This document shows positions 51,164-61,630 of a stretch of 64,000 nucleotides of DNA, in pieces; positions within the stretch are counted from its first letter, which is position 1; each line of letters begins with the position of its first letter. A program made the translations under genes and the position numbers. The DNA is taken from contig QCQJ01000001.1 of assembly GCA_003209585.1 (NCBI GenBank), positions 62,001 to 126,000 of the forward strand, written 5' to 3'. Origin of the DNA: Prochlorococcus sp. AG-449-G23. GTDB lineage: Bacteria > Cyanobacteriota > Cyanobacteriia > PCC-6307 > Cyanobiaceae. The notes beneath the pieces were generated by a model, which saw nothing but the letters and a program-made list of their open reading frames with translations, was not told the DNA's origin and did not search any database.

Positions 51164-53206
51164 TTGATGAACAACTATAAGCTTCAAGCTCCTTACGAAC
51201 CAAATGGAGATCAACCAGAAGCTATTAAAAAATTAGTTAAAGGAGTTAATAATGGTAAAGAGTTTCAGACTCTTTTAGGAGCTACTGGAACTGGTAAAAC
51301 ATTTACTATTGCGAATGTAATTCAACAAACAGGAAGACCAGCACTTGTATTGGCCCATAACAAAACCTTAGCAGCACAACTATGTAATGAATTAAGGGAA
51401 TTTTTTCCAAAAAATGCTGTTGAGTACTTCATTTCTTACTACGATTATTATCAACCTGAAGCTTATGTTCCTGTAAGTGATACTTACATAGCAAAAACTG
51501 CTTCAATTAATGAAGAAATAGATATGCTCAGGCATTCTGCAACACGCTCTTTGTTTGAGAGAAAAGATGTAATTGTAGTAGCATCTATAAGTTGCATTTA
51601 TGGTCTGGGTATACCAAGTGAATATTTAAAAGCTGCAGTTAAATTTAAAGTTGGAAAATCTATCAATCTACGTTCTTCTTTAAGATCTCTTGTTGAAAAT
51701 CAATATACTAGAAATGATATTGAAATCACTAGAGGTCGATTTAGAATTAAAGGCGATGTTTTAGAAATTGGTCCAGCATATGAAGATAGATTAATAAGAA
51801 TCGAATTATTTGGTGATGAGGTCGAGGCTATTAGATATGTTGACCCTACTACTGGAGAAATACTTGAAAGTTTAGAACAAGTAAGTGTTTACCCTGCGAA
51901 ACATTTTGTTACTCCAAAAGAAAGACTTGAGAGTGCAATCAGTGAAATTAGAAGTGAATTAAAAACTCAACTCGATAAATTTACATACGAAGGAAAATTA
52001 CTAGAGGCTCAACGTTTAGAACAACGCACAAAATATGATTTAGAAATGCTGAAAGAGGTTGGTTATTGTAATGGGGTTGAGAATTATGCTCGTCATTTAT
52101 CAGGCAGGCAGGAAGGGTCACCTCCAGAATGCTTAATAGATTACTTTCCTGAAGATTGGTTGCTAGTAGTTGATGAGAGTCATGTAACATGTCCTCAACT
52201 TCATGCGATGTACAACGGTGATCAATCTAGAAAAAAAGTTTTAATAGATCATGGTTTTAGATTGCCAAGTGCTGCAGATAATAGACCTTTAAAATGTGAA
52301 GAGTTTTGGGAAAAATCAAAACAGACATTATTTATCAGTGCAACTCCCGGTCAATGGGAATTAGATCAATGTGATGGTGAATTTATCGAGCAAGTTATAA
52401 GACCAACTGGGGTATTAGACCCTGTAATTGATGTAAGACCTAGTGAGGGCCAAATAGAAGATCTTTTATCTGAAATAAGAATTAGAGCTGAAAAGAATCA
52501 AAGAGTGCTAGTGACAACACTTACTAAGAGAATGGCTGAAGATCTAACTGATTTTTTATCTGAAAATAAAGTAAGAGTTAGATATTTGCATTCCGAAATT
52601 CATTCAATTGAAAGAATTGAAATTATTCAAGACCTTAGAATGGGCGAATATGATGTTTTGGTAGGAGTTAATTTATTAAGAGAGGGACTAGATCTTCCTG
52701 AAGTATCCTTAGTTGCTATTTTAGATGCTGATAAAGAAGGTTTTCTTAGGGCAGAAAGGTCATTGATTCAAACAATAGGAAGAGCTGCAAGACATGTTGA
52801 AGGTGTTGCCTTGCTTTATGCAGATAACTTCACAGATTCAATGAAAAAAGCAATATCTGAAACTGATAGAAGAAGAACTATTCAAAAAAAATATAACCAA
52901 GTCAATGGTATTACTCCAAAACCTGCAGGCAAAAAAATAGAAAATTCAATATTATCTTTTCTAGAACTTTCCAGAAAATTAGATGCTGGTGGTTTATCTA
53001 AAGATTTAATAAATATAGTTAATAATAAAACTGACGCAATTCTCAATTCCAGTGATAATCAATGTTTACTAGAAGAATTGCCTGACTTAATAGAAAAGTT
53101 AGAAATTAAAATGAAAGATGCTGCAAAAGAGTTAAATTTTGAAGAAGCAGCAAATTTGCGGGATAGAATCAAAAAATTAAGACAAAAATTGGCAAGAAAT
53201 AATTAA
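51164..53206 (+). CDS. uvrB: Excinuclease ABC subunit B
   Basis: [77 protein letters not shown]-terminal UVR motif. Confidence 0.98.
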   Translation: MMNNYKLQAPYEPNGDQPEAIKKLVKGVNNGKEFQTLLGATGTGKTFTIANVIQQTGRPALVLAHNKTLAAQLCNELREFFPKNAVEYFISYYDYYQPEAYVPVSDTYIAKTASINEEIDMLRHSATRSLFERKDVIVVASISCIYGLGIPSEYLKAAVKFKVGKSINLRSSLRSLVENQYTRNDIEITRGRFRIKGDVLEIGPAYEDRLIRIELFGDEVEAIRYVDPTTGEILESLEQVSVYPAKHFVTPKERLESAISEIRSELKTQLDKFTYEGKLLEAQRLEQRTKYDLEMLKEVGYCNGVENYARHLSGRQEGSPPECLIDYFPEDWLLVVDESHVTCPQLHAMYNGDQSRKKVLIDHGFRLPSAADNRPLKCEEFWEKSKQTLFISATPGQWELDQCDGEFIEQVIRPTGVLDPVIDVRPSEGQIEDLLSEIRIRAEKNQRVLVTTLTKRMAEDLTDFLSENKVRVRYLHSEIHSIERIEIIQDLRMGEYDVLVGVNLLREGLDLPEVSLVAILDADKEGFLRAERSLIQTIGRAARHVEGVALLYADNFTDSMKKAISETDRRRTIQKKYNQVNGITPKPAGKKIENSILSFLELSRKLDAGGLSKDLINIVNNKTDAILNSSDNQCLLEELPDLIEKLEIKMKDAAKELNFEEAANLRDRIKKLRQKLARNN

Positions 53207-53213
53207 AAAGAAC

Positions 53214-54974
53214 TTATTTTTCTAATTCGAAATGATTATGAATCGCATTCACTGCCTTGTCACAATCTTTTTCTAAGACAATACATGAAGTTCTGATTTC
53301 ACTAGTAGCAATCATTTCAATATTGATATTTTGATCAGCCAATGCTCTAAATATTTTTCCAGCCGTTCCAACCTTAAATGCCATTCCTGCTCCAACAGTA
53401 CTAACTTTGGCTATAGCAGGGCCATCTTCAATGTATGATCCGGGTAATTCTTTTGTTAAGGCCTCAAAAACTAAGTTAGCTTTTTCTCTATCTTGCTTAT
53501 TCATTGTAAGACTAATATCCTTAGTTTTTAAAGAGGAAATTCTTTCAGACTGCACGATAGTATCGAAAAGTAAATTATTTTCAGCTAATGCTAAACATAT
53601 CGATGCTGCTACACCTGGACGATCAGGCAGTTTTCGAAAACTTACTTGAACTTGGTTTTTATCTAATGCAATTCCTCTTACTTCAGGTTGATCTTTTTTT
53701 TCGTTGATTGGATTAACAAATATTTGTGTGTCGGATAACTTAAATTTCTCAGAAACAAATCTAATAGCTTTTGGAATATTATTAATTTCAATTACGCAGC
53801 TGACTTTAATTTCACTAGTAGCTATTAACCTAACATTTATATTTGCTTGAGATAAAGTATCAAATAAATCAGCTGAAACACTAGGTCTACCCATAATGCC
53901 CGCTCCTTGAATACTTAATTTAATCATGTTTGTTTTTAGATTATATTCTCCTCCTAATTGACTAGTTATAAGTTCACATTGTTCTTCAGTCTTTTTAACT
54001 TCTAATTCACTAACAGTAAATGTAATATCGTTATTATTTCCATCATTTGTAGCTTGTATGATTAAATCTACATTAATACTTGCTTCTGAAAGTTTTTCAA
54101 ATATTTGTGCAGCAATCCCAGGCCTATCAGGAATATTTGAGAGACTGAATACTGCTTGGTTTTCTAATACTTCAAGACTATTGACTGTTTTTGTTAATTC
54201 TAAGCTTCCTCTTTTTAGTGGGAGAGGTTGGATTTGACTTTCTAGGAGAGTCCCACTTGAGTCACTTTGGCTTGATTTGACACATAATTTAATTCCATAA
54301 TTACGAGCAATTTCTACTGCTCTTGGATGAAGAACTGAAGCACCGACACTTGCAAGTTCAAGCATTTCCTCACAGCTAATTTCATCTAAGAGTTTTGCAT
54401 TAGGAACAATTCTTGGATCAGTAGTAAGAACCCCTGGGACGTCTGTATAAATTTCGCAAGTCTCTGCTCCTAAAGCTGTTGATAAAGCTACTGCGGAAGT
54501 ATCTGAACCACCTCTACCCAAAGTTGTAATTTCCATTGAACCCGTATGGCTTAATGTTGTTCCTTGAAATCCAGCCACTACTACTACAAAACCCTGATTA
54601 ATATAATTTTGGATTCTTTCTGTTTTAATATCCAGAATTCTTGCTTTCCCATGAATTGATTCAGTAATAATTCCAACTTGGCTACCGGTCATTGAAATTG
54701 CAGGTATTCCGTATTCGTTCAATGCCATTGAGAGAAGAGCTATGGTTACTTGCTCTCCAGTTGAGAGAAGCATATCCAATTCTCTTCGATTAGGATTTTT
54801 ACTAATTGATTCCGCTAAACAATTTAAATCATCTGTAGTTTGCCCCATTGCAGAGACAACTACGACAATTTCATTTCCTGCTTCTTTACTTTGACAAATG
54901 CTACTTGCAATATTTTTAATTTTTTTAATATCACCGACAGAAGTACCGCCAAATTTTTTTACTAGTAAAGCCAT
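53214..54974 (-). CDS. lysC: Aspartate kinase with repeated ACT domains
   Basis: MALLVKKFGGTSVGDIKKIKNIA, TLGRGGSDTSAVALSTALGAE; four ACT-like segments in the 586-aa protein. Confidence 0.95.
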   Translation of the reverse strand: MALLVKKFGGTSVGDIKKIKNIASSICQSKEAGNEIVVVVSAMGQTTDDLNCLAESISKNPNRRELDMLLSTGEQVTIALLSMALNEYGIPAISMTGSQVGIITESIHGKARILDIKTERIQNYINQGFVVVVAGFQGTTLSHTGSMEITTLGRGGSDTSAVALSTALGAETCEIYTDVPGVLTTDPRIVPNAKLLDEISCEEMLELASVGASVLHPRAVEIARNYGIKLCVKSSQSDSSGTLLESQIQPLPLKRGSLELTKTVNSLEVLENQAVFSLSNIPDRPGIAAQIFEKLSEASINVDLIIQATNDGNNNDITFTVSELEVKKTEEQCELITSQLGGEYNLKTNMIKLSIQGAGIMGRPSVSADLFDTLSQANINVRLIATSEIKVSCVIEINNIPKAIRFVSEKFKLSDTQIFVNPINEKKDQPEVRGIALDKNQVQVSFRKLPDRPGVAASICLALAENNLLFDTIVQSERISSLKTKDISLTMNKQDREKANLVFEALTKELPGSYIEDGPAIAKVSTVGAGMAFKVGTAGKIFRALADQNINIEMIATSEIRTSCIVLEKDCDKAVNAIHNHFELEK

Positions 54975-55013
54975 ATTTAAATCATAATGTAAATTCTTAA
55001 ACTTATAATTTGG

Positions 55014-56015
55014 TTAACTTAAATTAATTAAATTCTCTGTAAAAACATTTATAGGATTATTACCTTGTTTTAGTAATGATTCAATATCTAATAAATTACT
55101 CATTAAATTTATTAAATATTCTTGAGATACATTTTTGACTTTTCTACGAATAAAAAAAATTCTTTTTGGATTAGAAATGCCTGCAAGATTACAAATCTTT
55201 TCTGCATTATCGTTTTTTGAATTAACTGCTAATTTTATAATTGTATGAATTCTTATCTGACTAATTAAACCTGAATTTAGTCTTAAAGGAGGTTCTCCTT
55301 TCTGTAAGGAATAATTTATTTCAATGAGGCTTTCATTAATATTTTTTTGTAAGAGAAGATCAATGATTTTGAAAATGTTGGATTGATGATCACTAAATAT
55401 TTTCTTTACATCAATACTTTTGAGAACAAGTTGTGAATTCAAATCACTTGATACTGCAGAAAGGTATGTTTTTGCTTTAGCTAATTCATTTATTAATTTA
55501 AAGCTATCATTCCCAACAGAATCAATAATTAATTCAGCTGCATTTTTATCAATTTTAATATTCATTTCATTTGCTGCATCTTCTAAGAATCTTTTTTGTC
55601 CTTCATAGTCCCAGATTTCTGGTAAAGAAAATGATTTTTCTTTGGCTAAATTATTTTTGATAAGTTTTTGTAAAAATTTAGTACTCTTTAGTCGTGAGTC
55701 TGGTTTTTTTGTATTTTGTAAAATGAAATAAGTATTTTGAGGTATATTGTCGTGAATTTTTTCAAATTTAATTCTTAGATCCTCATTTTTTTCGGTAAAA
55801 ATTGGATTATTTTTCAATGTAACTATTCTGTATCCATCTCCAAAAGGAGGTGTAAGAACTTCATCAAAAGCTTTATTGACTTGCTCATCATCATCTCCAT
55901 TTAAATTAGTTACGTTTATTTCCTTCCATTCTTTGGATACTTCGTTATCAATTAATTTTTGAAGAAATGTATTTTGAGCATTTAGATCATTACCCCATAA
56001 TATTTGTATTGGCAT
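55014..56015 (-). CDS. holA: DNA polymerase III delta subunit
   Basis: 333 aa; MPIQILWGNDLNAQNTFLQKLID, FLEDAANEMNIKIDKNAAELIIDSVGNDSFKLINELAKAKTYL. Confidence 0.82.
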   Translation of the reverse strand: MPIQILWGNDLNAQNTFLQKLIDNEVSKEWKEINVTNLNGDDDEQVNKAFDEVLTPPFGDGYRIVTLKNNPIFTEKNEDLRIKFEKIHDNIPQNTYFILQNTKKPDSRLKSTKFLQKLIKNNLAKEKSFSLPEIWDYEGQKRFLEDAANEMNIKIDKNAAELIIDSVGNDSFKLINELAKAKTYLSAVSSDLNSQLVLKSIDVKKIFSDHQSNIFKIIDLLLQKNINESLIEINYSLQKGEPPLRLNSGLISQIRIHTIIKLAVNSKNDNAEKICNLAGISNPKRIFFIRRKVKNVSQEYLINLMSNLLDIESLLKQGNNPINVFTENLINLS

Positions 56016-56073
56016 AATCGCTCAATAAAAACCATATTTTAACTATGATTACTTCTAACACAAATTAAATTTA

Positions 56074-56697
56074 ATGGTAATAGATCATCCAATTTTTTTG
56101 GAAAGCATCAGATTTATAAGATCTCATTTAGGAGCTAATGATCTAAATTATTTGGAAAAAAAAGTTTTAGAGAGATTAGTCCATACTTCAGGAGATTTTT
56201 CAGTTCAAAATCTTATTAATTTTAGTGAAGGTGCTTGCGAAAAGGGACTGCAGGCACTTAAAAATGGTGCTCCGATTTTAACTGATACCGATATGGCAGC
56301 AGCAGCTATAAAATCTATGGCAGAGAATACCACTAGGAATAAAGTATTCACGGCGAGAATGTGGTTTGGAGAAAATAATCACATAGAGTTAACTAAAACT
56401 GCATATGGTTTAAGTGAAGGGTGGAAGGAGTTATCTGCTATAAATTCTGGAAGTAAATCACCTATTGTAGTTATTGGCAGTTCGCCTACAGCTTTAACTT
56501 ATTTAATTGATATTTTAGAGAATGCAAAAGATTTACCTAGTTTAATTATCGGAATGCCCGTTGGATTTATTGGAGTAGAGAAAAGCAAAAACAAATTGAT
56601 TTCTACTGATCTTCCTAGAATAGTTTTAAATTCAACTAGAGGGGGTGCTGCTATGGCAGCGGCTGCAGTTAACGCCTTGTTGAGGGAAACTATTTAA
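56074..56697 (+). CDS. cobH: Precorrin-8X methylmutase
   Basis: VLERLVHTSGDFSVQNLINFSEGACEKGLQALKNGAPILTDTDMAAAAI, IGMPVGFIGVEKSKNKLI. Confidence 0.94.
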   Translation: MVIDHPIFLESIRFIRSHLGANDLNYLEKKVLERLVHTSGDFSVQNLINFSEGACEKGLQALKNGAPILTDTDMAAAAIKSMAENTTRNKVFTARMWFGENNHIELTKTAYGLSEGWKELSAINSGSKSPIVVIGSSPTALTYLIDILENAKDLPSLIIGMPVGFIGVEKSKNKLISTDLPRIVLNSTRGGAAMAAAAVNALLRETI

Positions 56698-56726
56698 AAA
56701 GTATGTATCTTATAAATGTCAAAAAT

Positions 56727-59468
56727 CTACTGAATATCATAATTTAATTTATTATTTTCTTCTAAAGAATTTAAAATTGATTTTGCTTTTTCTATAACTT
56801 CTTTGGGAACTCCTGCTAATTTAGCTGCTTCTATACCGTAACTTTTGTTTGAGCCACCTTTGACAATCCTGTGACTAAAAATTAGCTGATCGTTATTTTG
56901 TTCTACTAAAACTTGAAAATTTTGTATATTCTTATTTGAATTTTTTAAATAATTCAGCTCATGATAGTGCGTAGCAAAAATAGTATTACATTGAATTTTT
57001 TTTGCAAGATATTCACTTACTGACCAAGCTATTGAAAGTCCATCAAAAGTAGATGTCCCTCTACCTATCTCATCAAGTAAAACTAGTGAGCTAGAAGTTG
57101 CCTGATTTAGAATTGATGCAGTTTCAGACATTTCTACCATAAATGTTGATTGTCCAGATGATTGATCATCAACTGCCCCAATTCTTGTAAAAATCCTATC
57201 TGCAATCTTGATTTCAGCATTACTAGCAGGAACAAAGCTACCAATTTGTGCGAGAATTTGTATTAAACCAAGTTGTCTTATAAAGCAACTTTTTCCGCTT
57301 GCATTGGGACCGGTTAATATAATTAATTTTTGATTATTCTCAAAAGAGATATCGTTCGCTATAAACTTCTTATCATTTAACAATTGCTCTACAATTGGAT
57401 TTCTTCCTGCGATAATTTTCGTACTATTTTTTGTCATTGAATCATTTATTGGTATTAATGAAGGTTTTATAAAATTGTTTTCTACTGAAGTAATTGATAA
57501 ACCAAGCAATGCATCAAGAGATGCTATAGATTTTGCGATTGATCTTATTTGTTTTGTTTTTTCAGCAACTATATTTCTTAATTCGCAGAAAATTTCATAT
57601 TCTCTTGATGAAGCTCGACTTTTTATTTGGAAAATCTTATTTTCTTTATTTTTAATTTCTGAAGTGATATACCTTTCTTCATTAGTAAGTGTTTGCCTTT
57701 TGATCCAATGTTGTGGAGCTAAATTAACTTTTGATTTATTTATAGAAATGTAGTAACCAAAATTTTTATGAAATTGAATTTTTAGGTTTGAAATTTTGCT
57801 AATTTTCCTTTCTTTTAATTCTTCTTTATTTAGCCATTCAGAGTAATCGTCCATTAAATTACGTAAACCATCTAATATATTGTCAACACCATCGTGGATC
57901 ATGCCTCCCTCACTAATATTTAGAGGAGGATTTTCTATTAGTTTAAAACTTATAGTGTCAGCTAATTCTAAGAGTCCTGTATCAATATTTTTTAATTGAT
58001 AAGTCCAATCTGGGAGATCATATTTAAATAGTTCAATTATAGATTTTAGTCTAGGCAATTTTTTTAAACCTTCCGCTATTGCAATTAAGTCTCTAGGACT
58101 TGCATGACCTGCACAAGCTCTACCTGCAAGTCTCTCTAAATCCCCCATTGCTCTAAGTAAATTTTGGGTATCTATACGTAATTGTCTTGATTCAATAAAG
58201 TTTTTAATTATATTTTGTCTTTTATAAATTTCATTAACGTTTAATAGTGGTAAATCTATCCATCTTCTTAAACACCTTGCACCCATGCAAGTATAAGTTC
58301 TATCAATGCTCCATAGTAGCGAACCTACATAATTGTTTTCTCGTTGTGTATTTTTGATTTCTAAGTTTTTTTGAGTTTGATAATCAATAATTAATTTGTT
58401 GTGACCAAATTGAATTTGTGGAAAGTCTAATGAGATTTTTACAGAAGAATCTTTATCTAAATTTGAAGGATTAATTTTTTCTAAATAATTTAATAAACCT
58501 CCAAGAGATCTAGTCGCATTGTTTAAATTTTTAAGTCCTATTCCTTCTAGGTTTGCAATTTCGAAATATTTTTTTATTAGATAATTTGCTTCATTAATGC
58601 CAAAATTAGTCTCTTGAGAAACAGTATATGTTATTTGACTATTTCCCTTAATCAATAAATTTCTTACTTCATTGCTTCCTACAATGATTTCTGAAGAATC
58701 TAATTTAATAATTTCATCAAATAGTTTTGACAGAGATTGACCTTCTAAAGTTATTAATTCTCCTGTGCTTACATCAGCTTTTGATATACCCCATTCATAA
58801 GATTCATCTGAGTTTTCTTCTGATAAGTAAATAGCAGTAATCCAATTATTTTTCTTTGCTATCAACATCCCCTCTTCAATAACAGTTCCAGGAGTAATAA
58901 TTCTTGTTATTCCTCTTTTAATTGGAGTCCCATAATTTCCAGAACTTTTTTCTAATTGGTCGCATATAACCACAGAATAATTTTTTTTAATTAAATCAGC
59001 ACAGTATCTCTCCATTGCATGATAGGGAACCCCTGCCATAGGGATCTTACCAATCTCTTTGCCAGCATCTTTACTGGTTAGTGTTATTTCTAAAAGGTTA
59101 GATATTAATACTGCATCCTCAAAAAAACATTCAAAAAAATCTCCTAATCTATAAAGTAATAACCTATTTTTATTTTCCTCTTTTAGAGTTACATAATGCT
59201 TCATTACAGGAGTTAATTTCAGTTTTGAAACTGTTTTATAGCTATAAGATTCTTCATTGATGCAAACATTTTTGTTATTTGAAATTAAATCAGTCTTGAA
59301 TTTATTTATTAAATTAGTTGAATTTTTTCTTTGTCTAGGTCTTTTTTTCGATTCTTTTTTTAAATCTTCCCAAGATAAATCTTCTGGAATTTTTGTTATT
59401 TCTTCTTGCTCATTATTTTCATTACCAATCGCAAATAAATTCTTTTGAATTATCGTATCTTCTTGCAT
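56727..59468 (-). CDS. mutS: DNA mismatch repair protein MutS
   Basis: [100 protein letters not shown]. Confidence 0.97.
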   Translation of the reverse strand: MQEDTIIQKNLFAIGNENNEQEEITKIPEDLSWEDLKKESKKRPRQRKNSTNLINKFKTDLISNNKNVCINEESYSYKTVSKLKLTPVMKHYVTLKEENKNRLLLYRLGDFFECFFEDAVLISNLLEITLTSKDAGKEIGKIPMAGVPYHAMERYCADLIKKNYSVVICDQLEKSSGNYGTPIKRGITRIITPGTVIEEGMLIAKKNNWITAIYLSEENSDESYEWGISKADVSTGELITLEGQSLSKLFDEIIKLDSSEIIVGSNEVRNLLIKGNSQITYTVSQETNFGINEANYLIKKYFEIANLEGIGLKNLNNATRSLGGLLNYLEKINPSNLDKDSSVKISLDFPQIQFGHNKLIIDYQTQKNLEIKNTQRENNYVGSLLWSIDRTYTCMGARCLRRWIDLPLLNVNEIYKRQNIIKNFIESRQLRIDTQNLLRAMGDLERLAGRACAGHASPRDLIAIAEGLKKLPRLKSIIELFKYDLPDWTYQLKNIDTGLLELADTISFKLIENPPLNISEGGMIHDGVDNILDGLRNLMDDYSEWLNKEELKERKISKISNLKIQFHKNFGYYISINKSKVNLAPQHWIKRQTLTNEERYITSEIKNKENKIFQIKSRASSREYEIFCELRNIVAEKTKQIRSIAKSIASLDALLGLSITSVENNFIKPSLIPINDSMTKNSTKIIAGRNPIVEQLLNDKKFIANDISFENNQKLIILTGPNASGKSCFIRQLGLIQILAQIGSFVPASNAEIKIADRIFTRIGAVDDQSSGQSTFMVEMSETASILNQATSSSLVLLDEIGRGTSTFDGLSIAWSVSEYLAKKIQCNTIFATHYHELNYLKNSNKNIQNFQVLVEQNNDQLIFSHRIVKGGSNKSYGIEAAKLAGVPKEVIEKAKSILNSLEENNKLNYDIQ

Positions 59469-59573
59469 ACTTTTTGAATTCCTAAATAGATATTAGGTAG
59501 ATTTTTTTTTTTTGCATCTTACAAGTCACTACGAGTATGTAAACTTTTACCAAAAAAAGCATTTTCATGAGAA

Positions 59574-59579
59574 TATAAT
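59574..59579 (+). promoter_or_regulatory. Putative -10 element of psbZ
   Basis: TATAAT 25 nt upstream of the psbZ ATG at 59605; no clear -35. Confidence 0.4.
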
Positions 59580-59604
59580 ACCCATAAATGTAAATTTTTT
59601 AATT

Positions 59605-59802
59605 ATGCAGGCTGTTAACTTTTTCTTCGTAAATGCTCTATTATTTGCTTCTTTAATTGCGGTGGTTGGAGTACCCGTTTTATATGTGACTCAACCCTCT
59701 ACTGAGGAAGGACAGCGAGAAAGTAGGAGAAAAATTTATTCTATTGCTGCTGTTTGGATTGTTTTGGTTTTTGTTACAGGGATAGTTTCTTCATTAGTTT
59801 GA
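59605..59802 (+). CDS. psbZ: Photosystem II protein PsbZ (Ycf9)
   Basis: MQAVNFFFVNALLFASLIAVVGVPVLYVTQPSTEEGQRESRRKIYSIAAVWIVLVFVTGIVSSLV; ATG at 59605, not the track's 59512. Confidence 0.93.
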   Translation: MQAVNFFFVNALLFASLIAVVGVPVLYVTQPSTEEGQRESRRKIYSIAAVWIVLVFVTGIVSSLV

Positions 59803-59851
59803 ACTTAATACCTTTTCGTGAGAGTCTATTAATATATCGAAGTTAAATTTA

Positions 59852-60328
59852 ATGGCTATTTTTGAGGGATCTTTTACTGATGCATCTACTTTAAAAGTTG
59901 GGATTGTCATAGCAAGATTTAATGATTTAATTACAAATAAAATACTTTCTGGTTGCCTTGATTGTCTAAAAAGACATGGTTTAGATACTTCTGAATTAAG
60001 TAATCAAGTAGATATAGTTTGGGTTCCTGGTTCATTTGAATTACCAATCGCAGCTAAAACCCTCATGAAAAAAAAGAGTTATGACGTTGTAATTGCTCTT
60101 GGGGCTGTGATCCGTGGTGAAACTTCCCACTACGATGTAGTTATATCTGAGGCAAGCAAAGGTATTTCACAAGTTTCAAATGAAAATAATGTTCCAATTA
60201 TTTTTGGGGTTTTAACTACTGATACTATGCAGCAGGCTCTAGAAAGAGCAGGGATTAAAAATAATCTTGGTTGGAATTATGCTTTACAAGCAATTGAGAT
60301 GGGATCCTTAATTAAAAATTTAAATTAA
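59852..60328 (+). CDS. ribH: 6,7-dimethyl-8-ribityllumazine synthase
   Basis: [61 protein letters not shown]. Confidence 0.97.
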   Translation: MAIFEGSFTDASTLKVGIVIARFNDLITNKILSGCLDCLKRHGLDTSELSNQVDIVWVPGSFELPIAAKTLMKKKSYDVVIALGAVIRGETSHYDVVISEASKGISQVSNENNVPIIFGVLTTDTMQQALERAGIKNNLGWNYALQAIEMGSLIKNLN

Positions 60329-60389
60329 TTGAAAAAATTTAATTATTTCTATCATTGATCCCTTCTTTGAGATAAAATAGAAAAGTTAT

Positions 60390-60461
60390 GCGGATGTAGC
60401 TCAGTGGTAGAGCATCTCCTTGCCAAGGAGAATGTCGAGAGTTCGAATCTCTTCATCCGCT
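60390..60461 (+). tRNA. tRNA-Gly (anticodon GCC)
   Basis: GCGGATG...CATCCGC acceptor stem, AGCTCAGTGGTAGAGC D-arm, CTCCTTGCCAAGGAG anticodon arm, GAGTTCGAATCTC T-arm. Confidence 0.97.
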
Positions 60462-60506
60462 TTTAATTTTTGTATCTTTTAGAATATTTTTGTTAATCAT
60501 TATGCA

Positions 60507-60938
60507 ATGACAAGAGAAATTTCTATAGAGGATTTAAGGGGATTATTTACCAAACCTTATGGAGCAGATGCACCAACAAAAAAAAAATGGGCAGAATTCT
60601 ATAATGATAATGTTATTTTTGTAGATCCAACTCAAGAAACAGAGGGCTTAGATTCTTATATAAAGGCTCAAGAAAAGCTGGTTAAGAGATGTGATGATGT
60701 TTTTTTAGAAACTCATGCAATCTCTATAAGTGGAAATTGTGGATTCGTTGAATGGACAATGGGTCTAAAAATTATGGGTAAAGAATTTATTTACCCGGGA
60801 ACCACTCGTTTATTATTTGGCGAAAATGGATTAATAAAAGAGCATAGAGATTATTTTGATTTTTGTGGTCCAACTTTTGGACCAGTTCCTATTTTAGGCC
60901 CTTTTATAAGATGGCTTTATAGTAAATTTGTTTCTTGA
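60507..60938 (+). CDS. NTF2-like/SnoaL-like domain protein
   Basis: 143 aa; FYNDNVIFVDPTQETEGLDSYIKAQEKLVKR...GNCGFVEWTMGLKIMGKEFIYPGTTRLLFGENGLIKEHRDYFDF. Confidence 0.75.
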   Translation: MTREISIEDLRGLFTKPYGADAPTKKKWAEFYNDNVIFVDPTQETEGLDSYIKAQEKLVKRCDDVFLETHAISISGNCGFVEWTMGLKIMGKEFIYPGTTRLLFGENGLIKEHRDYFDFCGPTFGPVPILGPFIRWLYSKFVS

Positions 60939-60998
60939 TTTTCATTATAAATTAACAATTTAAGAATTTTGAGTTTCTTTTTTTATCTGAAAAGTTTT

Positions 60999-61454
60999 TT
61001 ATATTTCACGAATTAATAAATTTTGAGAAATAACTTCTTTAAAATCTAATTGAGAATAGAACAATTTTTTATTTGTAGTCATTAAATATATTTTCTTTGT
61101 ATTTTTAATTTTTTTTGAAGATAAAAGATTTTTTACAATTAATGTGCCAAAACCTTTGCCTTGATGATTTTGATCTATAACAATATCCCAAAGCACCCCA
61201 CGATAAATCCCATCGGTTAAAGCTCTTCCAAAACCGACTATTTTGTCGCCAACCCAAAGACTTATAACGACGTCACTGTTAGCAAGACATTTTTTTAGAT
61301 CATTAATTGTTCTATTTTTTGCCCAGAAGGCATTATCATCCAACAATTTTTGTAGCTTTTTTAATCCACTAGTCGGTTTTAGATTAGGACCTAATCCAAA
61401 AAATCTTAACCCTAAAGCTCCTTTAGAATGTTTGATTAGATATATTTCTTTCAT
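60999..61454 (-). CDS. GNAT-family acetyltransferase
   Basis: VISLWVGDKIVGFGRALTDGIYRGVLWDIVIDQNHQGKGFGTLIVKNLL acetyl-CoA binding signature. Confidence 0.88.
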   Translation of the reverse strand: MKEIYLIKHSKGALGLRFFGLGPNLKPTSGLKKLQKLLDDNAFWAKNRTINDLKKCLANSDVVISLWVGDKIVGFGRALTDGIYRGVLWDIVIDQNHQGKGFGTLIVKNLLSSKKIKNTKKIYLMTTNKKLFYSQLDFKEVISQNLLIREI

Positions 61455-61630
61455 TTGTTAAAAAGGTTTTAGAAAAGTGAAAGATAATTAGGTTATCTTT
61501 GTGATTTCAATCTAAATACCTTAGTCCATCATTTCTATAAAATTAAAGAGAAATAATCATTCTTCATTCTGTTGTAACGCACTAATTTATAATGATTGTA
61601 ATAGGATTAATTATTTAAGGACTTTTACTT

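Noticed and set aside
59512-59604. N-terminal extension of the psbZ ORF
   Set aside because: PsbZ begins at MQAVNFFF (59605); the extension covers the TATAAT-like promoter.
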